Of a DNA stretch of 45,686 nt, positions 43,855-45,686 are shown in pieces. The stretch lies in NCBI GenBank assembly GCA_026647215.1, contig JAPKHC010000030.1, forward strand, positions 1 through 45,686, in the 5' to 3' direction. The position numbers and the translations under genes are program-made. Source of the stretch: F1-120-MAGs118 sp013360535 (GTDB taxonomy: Bacteria > Planctomycetota > UBA1135 > GCA-002686595). The stretch's first letter is position 1. Every line of letters begins with the position of its first letter. The notes beneath the pieces are model-generated. The model was not told where the DNA came from, did not search any database, and was given only the letters and a program-made list of their open reading frames with translations.

Positions 43855-44877
43855 GTGCGCGAGAGCCCTCGCTCGCGACGACGACAGTGCTTGAGTCCCC
43901 ACCGCGCGATCTCGCAGGCGAATGTCGCCCACGACCGCTCCACTCCCCGCGCTGACACGCGTTGGGAGCGACGCCGTCGCGACCTCGCCGCGCCGCATCC
44001 GCTGGCGGCGTTGCCGGTGCCCGCCGCACCGCTCGGCACGCCCAAACCCTCGAAATCCAGCCCGATTTCGCTGCTTCCGCCCGTCGAGCGCCGCGCGCCC
44101 GCGCGCGCCAAGCCCACTCGCGAGCTCGATCCCACCGTGCGCCTCTGGCGCCAGTTCGCGCGCCGCCGTGGCGCCGCCGAGCGCAACGCGCTGGTCGAGA
44201 TCTACCAAGGCCTCGTCGCCGAGAGCGTGCGCCGCTTCTCCGCGCGCCTGCCACGCTCGGTCGACACCGGTGACCTGCACACCGCCGCCAACGTCGGCCT
44301 GATCGCCGCCGTCGAAAGTTTTGATCGCACCCGCGGCGTGCCGTTCGAGTCCTACTGCGAGCTGCGCGTGCGCGGTGCCCTGCTCGACGAGCTGCGCTCG
44401 CAGGACTGGCTGCCGCGTCCCTGGCGCGCGCGCCTCGAACGCCACAAGCGCGCCGTCGAGTCCCTGCGTTCCCGCCACTCGCGCGAACCCAGCGAGTCCG
44501 AGATCGCGCTCGAGCTCGGCCTCGACCTCGACGACTACCGCACGATCTTCACCTCGGGCCTGCTCGGCGCCCCCGTCGGCGGCCCGTCCTCGCTGCCCAC
44601 CGGCCACGACGACGACGAACCCGGCGGCCTCGAGGTCGTCGCCGACGCGCTCACCGAGCCCCCCGACGAGCGCCTCACCCGCGAGGACCTGCTCGCCCTC
44701 GTCGCCCAGAAGCTCACCCCGCAGGAATACCGCATCGTCTACCTCAAGTACTGGGAAGACCTCTCCCTGCGCGAGATCGGCGAACTCGAAGGCCTGAGCG
44801 AATCCCGCGTCTGCAAGATCCACATGAAGCTCCTCGAGCGCCTCCAGGAACGCCTGCGCGCCTCGGCCGACGCGTAG
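43855..44877 (+). CDS. FliA/WhiG-type RNA polymerase sigma factor
   Basis: Up to 340 residues. Region 2 lies in about 105-165 (LVAESVRRFSARLPRSVDTG, DLHTAANVGLIAAVESFD, VPFESYCELRVRGALLDELR). Region 3 (KRAVESLRSRHSREPSESEI) and region 4 at the end (LSLREIGELEGLSESRVCKI) follow. This matches the FliA/SigB-WhiG group. No flagellar genes are nearby, so a developmental or stress role is possible. The first ~50 residues from GTG 43855 are Arg-rich and unlike the family; the true start may be TTG 44011 or GTG 44017. Regulation is unknown. Confidence 0.9.
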   Translation: MRESPRSRRRQCLSPHRAISQANVAHDRSTPRADTRWERRRRDLAAPHPLAALPVPAAPLGTPKPSKSSPISLLPPVERRAPARAKPTRELDPTVRLWRQFARRRGAAERNALVEIYQGLVAESVRRFSARLPRSVDTGDLHTAANVGLIAAVESFDRTRGVPFESYCELRVRGALLDELRSQDWLPRPWRARLERHKRAVESLRSRHSREPSESEIALELGLDLDDYRTIFTSGLLGAPVGGPSSLPTGHDDDEPGGLEVVADALTEPPDERLTREDLLALVAQKLTPQEYRIVYLKYWEDLSLREIGELEGLSESRVCKIHMKLLERLQERLRASADA

Positions 44878-44995
44878 GAGAGCGGCAGACACGGAGGACG
44901 GGAGGTAGCGGAGGGAGAACGGAGGGGAGAGGAAACGGCCGGGGGAGCGTGGAGGCGTTCGCCGGACGGTGGGGACGGGAGCGGAGGGATGAAAG

Positions 44996-45007
44996 AGATC
45001 GGAAGAG
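44996..45007 (+). other. Illumina adapter-like 12-mer at the composition break
   Basis: AGATCGGAAGAG, identical to the start of the standard TruSeq adapters. The next base is G instead of C. It lies 20-30 bp before the switch to AT-richer DNA. Chance is possible in purine-rich DNA, but the position is suspicious. Confidence 0.45.
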
Positions 45008-45145
45008 GTGGGGTGCGGACGGATCAGGAAATTATTTTGCGTGGCAGGATACAGGGGGGGCTAGCGTCAGCTTACACAGGCCTGGGCGGCATTTTTATCC
45101 GGGATTTTGTTGAATGTCATAAATTTAACAATTCAAGCCCTCAAA

Positions 45146-45166
45146 TTGAAACAAAGCCTATCTTTG
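45146..45166 (+). promoter_or_regulatory. Bacteroidota-type promoter element
   Basis: TATCTTTG at 45159-45166 is an exact match to the Bacteroidota -7 consensus TAnnTTTG. It lies 52 bp before the MoxR ATG. A TTG at 45146-45148 is too close to be a good -33 element. Such a promoter is out of place in the GC-rich host of this window. Confidence 0.5.
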
Positions 45167-45218
45167 CAGCGTTTTCCCAAAGGCTATACCAAGTTAAATC
45201 ATCCGGAAACAAGCATAA

Positions 45219-45686
45219 ATGGCACAACTAACTTACAAATCAGACGTAGAAGCAGTAGACGCGCTCGCAGCCTCTTACAAAGAACTCAAACAGGAAATCG
45301 CAAAGGTGATCGTGGGTCAGGACGAAGTGGTCAAGGCCGTTATCATATCCCTGTTCAGCAATGGTCACAGCCTGCTGGTGGGCGTGCCCGGATTGGCTAA
45401 AACGCTGCTTGTGAGCACGATATCCGAGGTGCTCGACCTCGACTTCAAGCGCATCCAGTTTACGCCCGACCTGATGCCTTCCGACATCACCGGATCGGAG
45501 GTGTTGGGCGAGGATCGCAGGTTCAAGTTCAACAAAGGCCCGCTGTTTGCCAATATCGTGCTGGCCGACGAGATCAACCGTACGCCGCCCAAAACCCAGG
45601 CCGCACTGCTGGAGGCCATGCAGGAGCGCTCCGTGACGGTAGCCGGCATGCGGCATGTTGCCATAAATCGCGGCGCGCTTCGCCAC
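45219..45686 (+). CDS. MoxR-family AAA+ ATPase, 3'-truncated, probably from another organism
   Basis: 156 visible residues, cut by the window end. MoxR hallmarks: IVGQDEVVKAVIISLFSNGH, Walker A GVPGLAKT, FTPDLMPSDITGSEVL, and Walker B LADEINRTPPKTQAALLEAM, then QERSVTVAG. MoxR ATPases act as chaperones for VWA-domain partners. Codon use (AAA, ATA, GTA, CTA) and the upstream promoter look Bacteroidota-like, unlike the rest of the window. After VTVAG (nt ~45648) the sequence no longer follows the expected PFFVLATQNP continuation and becomes GC-rich. The final ~35 bp may be a second chimeric piece. Confidence 0.85.
   Translation, partial: MAQLTYKSDVEAVDALAASYKELKQEIAKVIVGQDEVVKAVIISLFSNGHSLLVGVPGLAKTLLVSTISEVLDLDFKRIQFTPDLMPSDITGSEVLGEDRRFKFNKGPLFANIVLADEINRTPPKTQAALLEAMQERSVTVAGMRHVAINRGALRH

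Larger units (their letters stand above)
44878..45218. other. Purine-rich, gene-free stretch crossing a composition break
   Basis: The 341 bp after the sigma factor gene hold no credible gene. About 44878-45020 is extremely G/A-rich on the plus strand (runs of GGAG, GGGA). From about 45025 the sequence turns AT-richer (AAATTATTTTGCG, AAATTTAACAATTC). The boundary includes a 12-base adapter-like word. I treat it as a probable assembly junction. Confidence 0.7.

Noticed and set aside
44989..45231. 80-codon frame across the composition break
   Set aside because: It spans the presumed junction, has no domain and overlaps the promoter and start of the MoxR gene.
45020..45686. Genomic island or integrated element at the right end
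   Set aside because: No integrase, att-like repeat or tRNA end is visible, and the adapter-like word makes an assembly artefact the simpler explanation.

Overview
The window is a GC-rich bacterial chromosome segment (about 45 kb). It is gene-dense, uses GTG and TTG starts freely, and has many 4-bp ATGA/GTGA gene overlaps. The gene set includes a bacterial microcompartment (BMC) operon, a secretin plus GspK-type pseudopilin pair, TPR lipoproteins, DUF6687, HD-GYP and a membrane sigma-54 activator. With this composition it fits a deep-branching, high-GC Planctomycetota-like bacterium. That assignment is inference, because no rRNA or other phylogenetic marker beyond rpsO, pnp and purA is present. 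The last ~0.65 kb (about 45,020-45,686) is clearly different DNA: AT-richer, with Bacteroidota-style codons, a Bacteroidota-type promoter and a truncated MoxR gene. It is probably a chimeric contig end.

Layout. 1-2,618: cell elongation genes (PBP2 C-terminal part, rodA). 2,680-9,676: a promoter and a ten-gene BMC operon. It encodes two BMC-H, two tandem-domain BMC-T-type and two BMC-P shell proteins, a CoA-acylating-type aldehyde dehydrogenase with a long C-terminal tail, two small proteins sharing an EutQ/EutT-like N-terminal segment (one Cys-rich, one fused to an ACT domain), and a UPF0210/DUF711 protein. No phosphotransacylase, alcohol dehydrogenase, aldolase, B12 enzyme or glycyl-radical activase is visible, so the cargo chemistry is not a standard Pdu, Eut, PVM or GRM pathway. 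9,815-14,717: HD-GYP protein with a degenerate receiver, MFS transporter, AAA_28/NadR-like ATPase, DUF481 outer-membrane protein, MscL. 14,808-19,580 (minus strand): two TPR proteins and a DUF6687 protein in one operon. 19,814-23,622: a 1,014-residue Ig-like lipoprotein and a small lipoprotein.

23,653-26,793: rpsO-pnp with a strongly structured rpsO leader and an RNase III-like hairpin between the genes. 26,867-28,372: three small proteins, two of them lipoproteins. 28,451-33,967: a 1,623-residue membrane-bound sigma-54 activator with an extracytoplasmic CBM9/DOMON-like domain. It is followed by a near-consensus -24/-12 promoter driving a small secreted protein. 34,239-37,288: lipoprotein secretin and GspK-like pseudopilin. 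37,357-38,925: orphan hydantoinase B-like protein. 39,060-43,810: purA-uppS-cdsA-phoH-ybeY, mostly translationally coupled. 43,855-44,877: FliA/WhiG-type sigma factor. After that come purine-rich DNA and the foreign-looking tail.

The most interesting candidates for new biology are the BMC operon, with its UPF0210/ACT pair and Cys-rich accessory proteins, and the sigma-54 sensor-activator next to its probable target promoter. The right end should be treated as an assembly suspect.
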